A stretch of DNA of 64,000 bases from Liquidambar formosana. Its lineage: Eukaryota; Streptophyta; Magnoliopsida; Saxifragales; Altingiaceae. A program made the translations under genes and the position numbers. The DNA lies in contig CM077827.1 of assembly GCA_039720395.1 (NCBI GenBank), positions 10,387,566-10,451,565 on the forward strand. Direction: 5' to 3'. Every line of letters starts with the position of its first letter. Positions within the stretch are counted from its first letter, which is position 1. Positions 25,082 through 36,974 of this stretch are shown here, piece by piece. The notes beneath the pieces are model-generated. The model was not told the DNA's origin. It was given only the letters and a program-made list of their open reading frames with translations, and made no database searches.

Positions 25082-26431
25082 TGGGCCAGTTTCGACTAAG
25101 CATTGTTGGGTGCCTAACACCTTCCCAACGATGTACCTTAGCTCTGAATTGAGTATTATCTGGTTGTGACGAGTTAGACCCTGCTAAGGGTCATTTTACT
25201 TCCCAAAGCTCAATTAGGTGGCGATTTCTCTTCATGCTAGCCTTTCAGGGTTAGTTACGTACTCCTGAGCTATGTGGTTTAGGATGTGGTGCTCACAAGT
25301 GCGTCCATAAAAAAAAAAAAAAAAAAATTAAATGTGCAAGATGACACATGTGACCTTATACCCATTTATCACCTTAAGCCCAACTCTTTTCTTCCATTTT
25401 CAACCATTTTGGGTTCAAAAATCATTAAAAGAGAAGGAGAGAGAGAGGAGGGGATAGTGGAGAGAAAGTGAAGGTTTAGACCTCCCACGCTCACTTCCTT
25501 CCTTTGCATGCGATCTAGGAGTCTGGATCTCCATTCTTGATGGCTAGATTCTTCATTCTACACGTGCTTGGTAGAGGTGGGAGCTTAGTTTGTGAAGTTT
25601 GAAGCTCTTCTTTCATTATAGGTTAGATTCAACCCTCCTAATGCGTTCTCTCTACAACTTGTGCATCATACTGGAATAGGTATAATTTTTATGGGATTTA
25701 ATCATAGGAATGATAATGGGGTAAGATATAAACTCAAGTGTGTTAAATATAAATGGATATTTTGTATTTATGATTTTACATGATTTTTTGGTATATTATC
25801 ATGTATATTTTGTAATGCATGTACTAGGGGTTCTAGTTTACATAACCCTATGTTAAGAATAATACTTTTAGGAGTATGTAGGTTTATATACATGTTAGAT
25901 TTTGTTTATTTTGAATGTATATGTTATGTAAATTATTATTGGTCTGTATTTTATATATTTTACATAACCCAACATGTTGTATAATTATGGAAAATTATTA
26001 TTGTTAATTTCTAGATATATTGACATGCATTGGGATTTATATGCCATTTTCATAGCATCATCGACATAATAATGCATGGAATGGAATTAATTAAATACTT
26101 GGTAAAAGTATTAAACGGGGTCATTGGACTTGGACTACTTGCGATTAAGGGACGTCAGCAGTGTTTTCCATTCCATTGGTCCTGGGTACTTGCGATCCCA
26201 AGTAGGGATGTTTTGCGATGTTCCCAAATTGAGGCTACTTGCGATCCCAGGTAGAGATGACTTGCTATGTTGTCCTCATGGAGGTTGGGTTTAAATCCTC
26301 CGTTTCCCCGCTGAAAACTCCCACGGGAGTGATTTGTAATTATGAAATAAATTAAATGGACATAAGTCGCATAACATTCATGACATTACATGGATTTTAT
26401 TGTATTTAAGCATGAATTATTTTTGGATATA

Positions 26432-29012
26432 CTAGTTGGTGCTGCACATGAATTTTTCTGAGTTAAATTATTTTTTTCAATAATGATAATAATTTTTTTA
26501 ATTTAATAATTTTATCGTGCCTTTGCATAAGATGAAAGCACTTTGATCACTCAATAACAATGACAATTTCTTACAAACATATTTTGTTCAACAAATCACT
26601 AAAAAAAATACCTAAAATATTATATAAAATATAAAAATTGTAATGTACAAAAAATAAAGCAAATTAATCTCTTACGAATGAAGTTTTAATCTCCAAGATT
26701 ATATTACAGACATATTGAGCATATCAAAATGAAGAATCTAGAAAAGAAAAAAAATTGGTACCTTTTTATGACGGGTTTTTGAGTCTGTAAAGAGAGAAAA
26801 AGAAAAAGATTAAATACTCAATTTATAAGAGAGAAGAGAAAAGAATTAATGTCAAGCTGATGCACTGATTGACGGTTACTCAATAAGCATTATAAAACTA
26901 AACACGCTGGTATTTAATTCCAAAATTCTGAATGCTAACTATCTATGCCTAAGCCCACCCAATACAAAGTCAAGAAATAGAATAGAAAAACCCCTATATA
27001 ATAAATAATAAATACTATAAAAAGACAACCACAAAAAATAAGGGTAGTTTTCAAAACTTGCTCGTAGTTTTCAAAACTTGCTCATAGTTTTGAATGCTGC
27101 CTACAAAGAAGAGGGGTGGGGGGGATGCCAAGAATCACCATCATTGATTATTTGTGAGATCCACTGGATAATATGCGGAGAATGTAAATTAAGACATAAT
27201 GTATAAAATGAGAAAAGAGGAGAAGCATATGGGTAGAAGGGAGAAGGGAAACGTATGGTTGATTGGTTGTATATTATTATTAGGTCTTTAAATATATGCT
27301 AACGTGTTTCATTTTTAGTACATTAGTCTTACAAAAATCAAAACCAAGACTTGCGCGGCTTTGCAAACCCTATAGACATGCCATCCTTTTTTTTTATTTA
27401 TGATGTACTACAATCTACACCCCTCCCGTAGATTCATGCCATAGAGGCAAACTCAGGTTCCTAATAAGGCCTACACTACCACCTTTAAAAAATCTAGTAG
27501 TTATGGGATTGGGAGGTTCTCATTTTATTTATGAGTAAAGTAGTCTTTGATATATATGTATTGGAAAAACATAGGAGAAAACAGATACTCCACGCAAATC
27601 CAGAACTTCTATTGGTCTTTGATTAAAATAATAATATTCCTAATATGTACATGTTTAGGATTTTTTTTTTCTTTTAAAAATTTGGTATTTATGGGATCAA
27701 GATGTTCTCATTTTATTTATGAGTAAATTAGTTTTTGATGATTTTTTTTATTTGGGAAATGATAGGAGAACACATATAGCTTACGTAGGGTCTGAAACCA
27801 AAGACTTCTGCAAACCTTAAAGCGACAGATTGAATCAACAAGTAACGCCATTGATTTTATTGAAGCAGGTTAATCAATTGAGTTTGGATGATTAGATTTG
27901 TAGGCATATGCAACACTGCATTTATATTTTATTGAAGTAGGTTTACTAAAGATGAAAAATAAAAAATGAAATTAATAAGCTAACCCGCACAACCCGCTCA
28001 ACCCAACTTGAACCCGCTCAACCCATGTAACCCGTGCCCAACCCGTGCTCGCCCAACTCTAGCACGGGTTGAGCCTGGGCTAAGAAAGTTCAACCCGAAG
28101 TATGGTTGGGTTGGGCTTAGGGCGTAGGGGTTTACACTTTGGGTTGAACTTGGGTTGACCTCTAAACCCGCCCAACCAGCCCAAGTTGCAGCCCTAAGAT
28201 TGATAAACTCAAGGATCATTGATTTTTCATTAAAAAATAATACTCCCTCTGTCCCATAAAGATAGACTATGTTTGACAAAACATGGAGTTTAAGAAAATA
28301 TAAAAATTATATGTGCTATTCAAAACTAATAATAAAAAATTATCAAAAATTATATGTGCTATTCAAAACTTTACTTATGCAATTCAAGTTTCTTTTTTTT
28401 TTTTTTTTTGGCCTCTTAATCTGGGTTTTCATTTGTTTTTGTTGAAGCATGCGTCTTCTTATTTTCATTCAACTGATTCATCTTTAATTCTCTTTTTTTG
28501 TCTTGCTAATTTTACAATTCAAATAGAGATTTAAAAGTCCAATCATGCAATGCAGACAAGATTTAAATGTTTATGCATGCAGAAATTTAAATGTTTAAAC
28601 ATAATTTTTATATATGAGTCAAGTTTATTGAAAACTACATACCAGACAAAGCACCAGAAGAAAGGAGATGCAATAAAGCACATAGAAGACGCAAAAGAAA
28701 GAAGCAGTAGTTGTTATTTCCTATGTTGGGGTTTTATGATTTTTCTAATGTGTTTTTATTTGTATTTATATGTTAACATTGTTAGGATTTTACGAATTAT
28801 AGTTTCCGTTTCTTTAAAATTCCTATTTGGGTTTGGTTTATTTAATTATTATACGAATTATAGTTTCCTTAGAATTCTTATTAGGTATGTGTTTTATATT
28901 GCAATATTTCCTATATATGCAAAAGGGTAGTTGTGTATTTAAAAATTAAAATAAGGGTATATTAGTCAATCAAAAGTTTTTCTCACATTCATCTTTTTAT
29001 AGGTAGTATAGA
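26432..29012 (-). mobile_element. Helitron, non-autonomous (minus strand)
   Basis: On the minus strand it starts TCTATACTACC after an A and ends gtgcagcaccaaCTAG before a T: insertion between A and T, TC start and CTAG end, with a short gtgc/gcac stem near the end. The first ~200 bp and a middle block (26540-27360) match the Helitron at 48885-50894. No Rep/helicase is encoded. A tandem duplication of a ~185-bp unit lies around 27490-27740. Confidence 0.7.
27960..28260. repeat. aacccg-rich patch and partial MITE end inside the Helitron
   Basis: Positions 27980-28195 are dense in aaccc/gggtt motifs and end in a cttgggctggttgggc-type terminus read on the minus strand (tagggctgcaactt), typical of hAT-like MITEs; the other terminus is not visible. 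At 28241 tactccctctgtccc resembles one end of a mariner-type MITE. Confidence 0.4.
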
Positions 29013-29524
29013 TGTATTATCATGCTTAGTTATTTTCGTATGAAAATTATATCTACTGAGTTTTAGACTCACCCCTATTTTTATAAAACATTTTCAGATG
29101 ATTATATTTCAGGGGAGACCTCACCTTGCGACAATTACATGGACCAGCTTAGTTTGATTATGTCATGCTAGTTAGGGACTAAATCATAAACTTGAACAAT
29201 TTTATATTAAGAATTTGTAATATTTAGATTCTTTCATTTGGCCAATGGGCATTAAACATGTAATAACTTAAGGTTTGTATGGAGGTTTATTTTATATGGT
29301 TTATTATGCATGTGATAATACCAATGATGGACCACATGGTATTTTTAATGTTATTTAAACAGATTTTATTATGGTATGTCCTATTTACGAATGGTTCATG
29401 CCGAAATTTTTATTCAAAATAACAAGTTTTCTAACACGTGTAATGCACATGATTTTCAAATGATTTTCCCTAATTAAACTGGATTTCTTATTATTGATCA
29501 CGGCTTATTATTTTGGGTCATAAT

Positions 29525-30945
29525 AGGTTGGCCTTCTCTAGTAGGCGGTCAGCCACCAGTAGCCTTGATTTTTCCTGATTTTGCCTTATCTTTGATATCC
29601 ACCCATATTTTGGACGTATCTTGGTCATTTTAAGTTAAAAATCATCTTTTTTCTTTTTTTTCTTTTTTTTTTTTTTTTTTTTAGCAAAACATTTCTAATT
29701 CAATTTGCCATTTATTAAGACTCAAATTGAGCCTTTTATATTTTTTTTTTAAAAAAAAGAAAAGAAAAAAGAAAAGAGAGAAACTGAAATTGAGGCACGA
29801 TAGGTCAATTATTCGTAAACCAAACAAAGGTGGTTCAATGGGGTCCAAAATGCAACTAAAGGTAAAATGAAAGCTTATTTTCCAATTAAGCCATACTTGC
29901 AACCAAACCTTTTGGAAATCATTTAATAATTTTAAAACATTAGTTAAAGCTTAATTAACATCAATGTAGCCATTAGTTTGAAGATTGAGATTGAATTAAA
30001 AAAGTATTTTAAGGGAATGAAACCAAATTTTGTATTTTTCAAAGAACTTATTAAAATCATCTTCAAACACCACTCATTAGCAACTAGACCACACGCAGCC
30101 AATCAATAACACCCATACCAAGGCGTACCAACGCATCGAATACGTCGTACCCATTCACGGCGAGAACCCCCACATAGGAGGGAGCTTAGTAAGCCGACGA
30201 ACCTCTGGATCAAAGGAGGGTAGTGACATGAGTTTAGCCTATAAATGCTATTAATCAATTGTTACAGAGTACATATTAGTGGTTATAGTTAATTTATTTA
30301 AACATGTTGTCTTTAGTGGATTCAACATTTTTAAGTTCTTTCATCTTATCATTGGGATGCCCTTTCTTTAATTGGTTTGCCTGTGATCTAGCACTAGTTA
30401 TGATTTATGTTTTCAAATCTACTAGGAGAAAGTGCCTATGTAAAATAAAGGCCAATTGCCTAAAAGTCTTTAGAAGACTTCGTTTTAGGGACGAGGAGAA
30501 GGTAGCTTTGGTAGAGCGAAGGATCCTCCATCAAAGCCACCTTTCTCGCTTTCTCTCTCGCTTGGTCTTTCAACACCTGCCCTTTCTCTCTCTCTTTTTC
30601 TCCCTCTTCTCTCACTTGACTAAGAGTGAGAACCACACAGCAGTCCTCTACCACCACATTATCACAACTAAGGTTGTCATAATCGAGCTTGGTCACTGAT
30701 TAGATGATCTTGACTTTGACCCAATAGACTAAGCTATGATAAATCATTTGAAACTCTTATCAAAGACCTTTTTTCAGCCATTGAAGATTTGTGATGCATA
30801 AATTTTGAAAATGACTACCGGTAGTGCTGAAGCCTGACCTCCTATTAACTTATAGGACCCGTAAGATGCGACATATGCTTCCTGCGCTTAGAGAATCTGT
30901 GTTATTAGTATTATGCATATGGGACCGTTGAAGCCCATGAAAGAT
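29525..30945. other. Intergenic / old LTR sequence, no gene
   Basis: It begins with motifs (ggcggtcagccaccagtag) that appear to continue the cluster at 8155-8215. Poly-T/poly-A low complexity at 29645-29780. A moderately GC-rich stretch at 30090-30210 and the ORF at 30304-30699 show no recognisable family. Confidence 0.4.
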
Positions 30946-31041
30946 GGATCCGGATTTGGTGTCGTAAAGGGTCTTTTACAGCATGGAGCTGTAACCGTTA
31001 GGATGTTAACACGTGGTGTGGGGTAAGCAATAGATGACCAT

Positions 31042-32219
31042 TGTTGGACCAAAAATCAACTCTAAAGGGGGGTGAATTGGGTTGATGCAAAATATATAGG
31101 ACTTTAAAACTTTTGCAAGTATAACAAATAAACAATGATTCAAATAGCACAAGAAATGAAAGCAAATAAATAGGAGAAAGTTAGAAAAATAAAACACAAG
31201 ATATAACGAGGTTCGGCTCTTCTTCCTACATCCTCGTCTCAAGAACTCCGCTTGAGGATTCCAAATCCACTAGCTAATCTTCTTGCGGGTGAAAATCAAA
31301 CCCAATTTACTTGTGGGTGTAGATCAAACCTTTACACAATATCCTTCCAGGTGAAGATCAAACCCAATCTACTTATAAGTGTAGATCAAACCTTTATAAA
31401 AAGCAAATTCCCTTTGCTCAATAAGGGTTAAACCCAACCCTCAATCTCTCAAAGATATATACGAATTTAGTACAACAAAAATCTTTCTTGATGGGGTGAA
31501 TGAAGAATTAATCTCAATCTAATATGATATGAACAATGAAAACTCAAGTATATGAATCTAGGGCTTAATAATGGGTAAGAAGAGTATAATCTTTTTCCCT
31601 TTGTTAATCCATCCTTCTAAAGTGTTTGAGACACCATTTAAATAGGTTTTGATGGTTTATGACTGTTTGGTGTGAGCCCTTTTGAAAATATAGTTGTTAG
31701 AGCACTTTTCGAGTCAAATAACATTTTGAAAACTAACCGTTATTCTATCAAAATGATGATTTCAACCGGTTAAAAATACTTTTAGCTGTCTCAAAAACAT
31801 TTTCAGTTGTCTCAAATGAGCCGTCTGAAAATTTCAGATAGGTATAAATTGGGTTCCTTTTGCTTCAGACTTTCAGCCGTCTCAAAGTTTCAGCCTTCTC
31901 AAACTTGACTTTCAACCTTCTCAAAGTTTCAGCCTTCTTAAAATATTTCCAGTTGTCTCAAATGAGCCGTCCAAATACCCAAATCTTCAATATTTTCAAG
32001 TCTTCTCTTAATAGGGTTCTTCAAAGTTGAATCTTCTCTTCCTTTAGGCTTTTTGCCTCTCTTTTTCTCTTTGGCTTTCTTCTTATGATAGTATATTGAA
32101 CATAGAAAAACCTAATTTATAATAATCAACTTCAATGATAAACATTAGTACATAATCATCAATGCTTTGTTATCATCAAAATCATAATAAATTCATGGAA
32201 TGAAACCTTGAGGCTAACA
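31042..32219 (-). mobile_element. Solo LTR of SIRE/Maximus-like Ty1/copia element
   Basis: On the minus strand it starts tgttagcctcaagg and ends ttggtccaaca, with accat/gccat as a 5-bp duplication with one change. A ccaattcacccccc block near its end is typical of SIRE-type LTRs. TATA-like ctatttaaat is at about 31645-31635 on the minus strand, downstream of a motif cluster (31775-31990). It lies within the left TIR of the MULE. Confidence 0.7.
31775..31990 (-). repeat. Cluster of cagccgtctcaaa motifs in U3
   Basis: About ten variants (agccgtctgaaa, cagccgtctcaaa, cagccttctcaaa, cagttgtctcaaa, aaccggttaaa) in ~215 bp. The motif is nearly the one in the unrelated gypsy-like LTR at 9105-9270. 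Confidence 0.75.
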
Positions 32220-32426
32220 GCCATATATAAAACACCTTTAAACTCGGTCATTTTAGCTATGTTTACTGTGTTAATGCTGTGACGCCCTATCAATCCCGAA
32301 AACACTAAACTCTGTCGAGTTTGCAGTGATCATCGATGGTGTCGGTAAAGGAGTCGCTAATTGTAAGTTGAGATTTGTTTTCAATACCCAAAGGAGGACA
32401 AATAAGCAGAGTCGCAATAGCAATAG

Positions 32427-32935
32427 TCTTTATTCCATCACCAGCGAACTTCCTACCGATGGTCTTCTTCAGATATATCTCCTCTTCTTTTTTCTTTTTC
32501 TTTTTTTTTTTTTTGTAAAAATACATGATCTAGGTTTTGTTTTCTTAGATCAATATAGATCCAGGTCAAAACCTAAAGGGAGAAGAAGAAGCAAAGTTGC
32601 AGTAGCAGTAGAGTTTTTATTCCGTCACCTAGCGAACTTCTTGCCGATGGTTTTCATTAAGTGTGTCTCCTCTTTTCTTTTCTTTTTTCTTGGTAAAAAA
32701 TACATGATCTGGGTTTTGTTTTCTCAGATCTATACAGATCCATGTCAAAAAAAAAAAGGTGGGGGGGGGGGACACAAAGAAGATGAAGCAACAGAGGTCT
32801 TTATTCCGTCACCAGCGAACTTCCTACTAATGGTCTTCATCAGGTGTGTCTCCTCTTTTTTTTTTCTTTTTTTTTTTTGGGGTAAAATATACATGATCTA
32901 GGTTTTGTTTTCTCAGAGCTATACAGCTCCACACT
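32427..32935 (+). repeat. Three tandem ~185-bp repeats inside the MULE
   Basis: Units begin at about 32427, 32614 and 32798 (tctttattccgtcacc, then agcgaacttc, cttcat or cttctt, gtgtctcctctttt, a poly-T tract and tacatgatctaggttttg). The long open frame across them is a result of the repeat, not a recognisable protein. A run of 12 G at 32760-32771 lies between copies 2 and 3. Confidence 0.75.
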
Positions 32936-32945
32936 TCCTCTTGTC

Positions 32946-33074
32946 ATGGATGCTAATTTGAAGAGCATTATCAAGGGATTTGGTGGTCAGGATGAAGATC
33001 CTCCATTAAAGAAGGATTTAGCAATCAGTAAAAATGGGCAATTAGCCATGGTTAGTAAAAAAAATAAACCATAA
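32946..33074 (+). pseudogene. Possible captured exon in MULE, 42 codons
   Basis: An ATG-initiated frame (begins MDANLKSIIKGFGGQDED, then PPLKKDLAISKNGQLAMV) runs to TAA at 33072-33074. The composition is charged and protein-like, unlike the T-rich noise around it. A candidate acceptor (tatacag) lies upstream at about 32925 and a candidate donor (gttagt) follows the codon for Met-35, so only the first ~35 codons may be exon. MULEs often capture host exons. I do not recognise the parent gene. Confidence 0.35.
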
Positions 33075-33437
33075 AAGCCAAAAAAAATCAAGTTGGAGGA
33101 TCATTCCACCTTCATTGCTTAATCAAAAGAGAGAGATCGGGAGGGAGTAAGGGAGATAAGAGAGAATCGAGCGGGCCAACGGGAAAGGGTTGTGACAGAG
33201 GTGTGCTAACATTTTGCCTTAGATTAACGATGAACTCTTGCAAGCTTGCCATAACCTCAATGGTGGCTCAGATTGATAAGCGTTAAATCCTTAGTTTGGG
33301 CTTAAACAATCCTCATATGCAGTGTTTTATATATAACCATCCATTGCTTGCCCAAAACCACATGTTGACATCCCAACAGTTATAGTACCATGCTATAAAA
33401 GACCCCTTACAGCACCAAATCCAGATCCATGAAAGAT

Positions 33438-35040
33438 AGGTCCTTGAATTTAAGCTATCTACAAGTTCACTAAGGTGCGAAAAACTATATAGTCATCAAA
33501 GTCATGAAATGGTTTAAATTAACTGTTTTTTTTTTTTCATAATTAAATTATTCAATTTAGTTATAAAATATTAAATTTATCTATTTCCAATTCAGGGTTC
33601 CCACTATTATAAAGACATAAACAGGTGAGAATGAAGTCAACCATTTTTCATCTTGCAAGTTTTACAAGCGGGTTAACGGCATCAACCAATTAAACGCATG
33701 GCTAGTTAAGGTCGAAACTCCAACAAATTAAATTAAATTGAAGCTCATTAGTTAAACAAAAACTACCATGCCCTTTTATAGCCAAATTGAAATATGTTGG
33801 TAGGCGTGTGATGTTGCAAATGTCCAACTAGAAGCTCTGAAAAATGGAACATCATGTGATTTCAAAGAAAATTCCAAGACTATATCTTGGTCATTTACTA
33901 ATTTCAAGATGTCCAAAGTGGCATTAAATACATTTGTGAGGAAAGTAAAAGCAAGCATACTAATCCGCACTGTTAAAAAAGTGTAGACAATAGAGCTCAC
34001 ATTATTTCCTTACTTTGACTAGAAAAATGACATTTTCTAAAGTAGGGAGCTCCTTATTCAAGTGGACTCCAACAAGACTCCTCATTCTTGTAATTGCTAT
34101 TCAAACCAACTGTTAGATTTGTTAAATGGGTAAATCACAAGTTTACAACAAGGGCTATCTATTGAATGTGATGCGTGCACATGTGTCATGACTTAGAACT
34201 TTTAGAAACCAAATCCACCTAGCCACTTTCCTTTCTTATGCTTTTGGATTTTTAGGTATTGCTTAAAGAGAAGAAGTTGGCATGTACAATTAGTCAGTCT
34301 TTATTAAAACCCTTTACTGTAGGTGGAATTGCTTTTCCATTAACAACAACTTCACCCTAGGTGTTAATTGCCATTGGGTTTTTCTACTAACCATTGACGT
34401 GCCATTGTAGAAAATGTGATATGTAATCCTTTCTTTTATACTGGGCATATTTGCTATGGAAATGTTCTGTGTTGAGCTGACCATAAATTTGGATGATTAA
34501 AGGCATATGAATTTTTATGACTCAAGTTCAGGGACAATTATATATTGCCTCTTGTATAAGAATCTAGAATATTTTGACCTGCTGATCAAATGGTGCGAAC
34601 TATGTGATCAATTCCATCTTTGTCAGCAGTAGACTATTTTCGTTCTACTAATTAAACAAGGAAGTTACTGATACTGACAAACCATAACTTGTCACTTGTA
34701 AATTATAATTTTTATTCCTTACATCAGAAAGCCGCACACACCAAGCGTTTGAGTAATTATAAAGGATTGATAGAACATGTGAGTAGAGTGTTTTTTTTTT
34801 TTTCCTTATTCAATTTAAGCATGCAATATTACCTTTTTTCCCTAGTTAGTAAATATTTGTATTATACCTGTATAATAGATATTCCTATTATACGTAACCA
34901 TTGTGTCACTACCCCCTTCCGAGGAGAAACCGATAGATCTCTCCCACTTGTTTAGGGCACACTCTCGGTATACCCTTTTCTTGCATGTTGTAATGTTGTG
35001 TTTTCTATTAATGAAAGAAAATGGTTCAATAACTTTTTTG
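33438..35040. other. Intergenic sequence, no supported feature
   Basis: AT-rich, with short ORFs only. Around 34950-35030 a pyrimidine-rich stretch ending ctattaatgaaag looks like the tail of a transcript or LINE, but nothing coding is attached. Confidence 0.3.
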
Positions 35041-36974
35041 GGGTGCTTTTATCTTATTTAACTATGCGAACATAACTAAAAATGAAAGGCTTGGAGTCGT
35101 TACCTACCAATATTTAAAGACATGGAAGGTCATCGCTAAGGCTTTTAATTATTCCTTTTTATTTCAAAATCAAATGACTCCTAAATGATAGTCTGTAAAC
35201 AAAATATCTGTGTAAGGAGGCTCTATTATGGGTAGAGAAGGTGTTAGGCACCTTACCATATCCGTTAACGAAGAGTTGCTTTGAATCATGAACTTTCTTT
35301 AATTAAATCTATTTTTAAAATGAAATTCCTACTTGAAGCTAGAAATTCTAAAATAAATATATTATCCTAAGTTGTGACATTATTTAGGCCTTATTTACAT
35401 TTAACCTAAGTGATTTGGTAGATTTAAAAATTGGAGAACTTGGTGTCACATTATATGGAAATGAACCGTTTTTAATAAAAGACAATAAAAATCAAATCTT
35501 TATAAAAGCAACACCATGGGTTTTCTCAAGGTAACCCCGTCCAATTATGTTAGGACATCACAAAATCCACAAAGAACAAATCTTGTGAGTGAATCTTTCC
35601 AAAAAATCAATTCTTTATGAAACTACAAGAAAAGAAACATCATAAGTTTTTTCAAGGTAACCCCCGTCCCATATGTTGGGACACCCTGGGGATTTACAAA
35701 AAACAAAGTTTTAGAAGTAATTCTCTCACAAAATAAAAGAAACTTAAGAAAATCATGGTTATATATAAAATTTCAAAACTATGATTGATTTTACTTTATT
35801 TTATCTTGTTTATCGAACTTTTTCATAGTAGCTCTATCCTTTTATGTCAGGACACTATATTACCAACTCCTTACTAATATATACTTTAGTAATACTATCC
35901 TCGAATCGAAATCAAATAAACCAACCAACTTGTTAGTAATGACATGTCAAAGTACTTTGCTCAACCAAACCTTTATTTCAAAAAAGTTTACAGAGGTTGT
36001 AAGAAAATTATAAAGACTTGATCAAGCAACATTACTAGGACTTATCAACACTAACAAATCTCCATGAAAATAGACATTAACTCAAAATAATGAAAATCCA
36101 TACATCAATCATGATAAAATTTACATCTTTATTGATTAAAACTTGAGATTAATACAGGGGAGGAGTGACAATAATGTTTGCCTACATGTACTAAATAAAA
36201 GCGAGTGAACTACTTCTAATATTTAAGATCTAAGCTAATATGCATGTTATGCTAAGAAAGCAACAAACTTGGCAAATGAAAAGAGATTAGGATAGAAAGA
36301 TGCAAACTTTTTAAGCACCTTGCTCTGACGAGAAGAAAAAAGGAAGAACAATTGGACGAAAGGATCGCCACCAAGTTTACCACGGATCAGTAGAAACTTG
36401 GTGAATATCCTTCTTCCCTCTTTATCCCCGTTGATATGCAATAGAAGTCCACTTGAAGTGTTGAATCCTAGTATGAGAGCTTCTTAAAGTTATGAAAGGT
36501 GTAAAGGATGGAGATGAGAAGATTTGATCTTGTTGTAGTATGAGAAAATGTACTTTGTAAGCTTAGAACACAAGAGAATGCAGTAAGAGGGAGAGGAGGG
36601 CTCAAATTCCAAGCTTGGAAGGTGCCCAAATGCAAGAAAAATGAGCATAATTTATAGGAGAGCCCCTACACAAGCTCGCAGCTATTCACTATAGCGCGAG
36701 TTTGTGCAGGTAAGAACATTAAATTCTCTTGTCCCCTACTCAATTGCATTTTCAAAAAAAAGAAAAAGAAAGGTAATGTAATGTAAGATGATAGTGATGT
36801 GACTAATCCAAATTTGGGTTGGAAACCTTAGGTATTTTCATCGTTTCAGTGTCCTGAGGTGCTCCATCAATCAAATGAATTTCTAAGGCTAGTAAACGAA
36901 GGTGTCGGACTAGTAGGCAGCCCTACAGGCGGGTCCGGAGGTCGAATCTGAGAGTCTCGTTGAGGTAAACTAGA

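Larger units (their letters stand above)
11032..25297 (+). mobile_element. Tat/Ogre-like solo LTR interrupted by two nested insertions
   Basis: The left end tatagacacccc is a decayed tgtagacacccc and is homologous to the LTR starts at 51270 and 57856 (shared gatgatgaggtttattattcg). The segment stops at gagtc (11140), resumes at 21014, and ends gatgtggtgctcaca at 25297, like the 57856 LTR (gcgctcaca). Flanks ggtgt/agtgc are a weak duplication. No PBS follows, so it is a solo LTR. Its own parts are 11032-11140, 21019-22230 and 25087-25297. TATA-like ctatatattc at 21268 follows a gtgcgtacgcac cluster (21055-21135). Confidence 0.65.
8216..29524 (+). mobile_element. Outer Ty3/gypsy solo LTR, split by nested insertions
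   Basis: The left end is tgtaacacctg, a common start of gypsy LTRs. The right end gggtcataata is a decayed form of the gggtcgttaca seen in the related LTR ending at 10979. The flanks gattg (8211-8215) and ggttg (29525-29529) look like a 5-bp target duplication with one change. Its own sequence is 8216-8511, 10985-11031, 25303-26431 and 29013-29524, about 2 kb. It contains tandem 21-bp repeats (8296-8350), a cgatcgatcgg motif cluster, a GA-rich 5' region (25430-25470) and two or three ggtactTGCGATccca-type repeats (26130-26260). Confidence 0.6.
30946..33428. mobile_element. Mutator-like element (MULE) with long TIRs and 9-bp TSD
   Basis: Terminal inverted repeats of about 100-130 bp start ggatccggatttggtg (left) and, read inward, ggatctggatttggtg (right), and share the tctttta and taaccgtta/taactgttg segments. 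A perfect 9-bp duplication atgaaagat flanks it (30937-30945 and 33429-33437). No transposase. The left TIR was split by a solo copia LTR. The interior has a 185-bp triplication and a possible captured exon. Confidence 0.8.

Noticed and set aside
30304..30699. 131-codon ORF with hydrophobic start
   Set aside because: Composition follows CT-rich sequence; no known domain, no promoter or splice context.
32326..32901. 191-codon ORF
   Set aside because: It is generated by the 185-bp triplication and poly-T tracts inside the MULE; Phe/Leu runs and no family.
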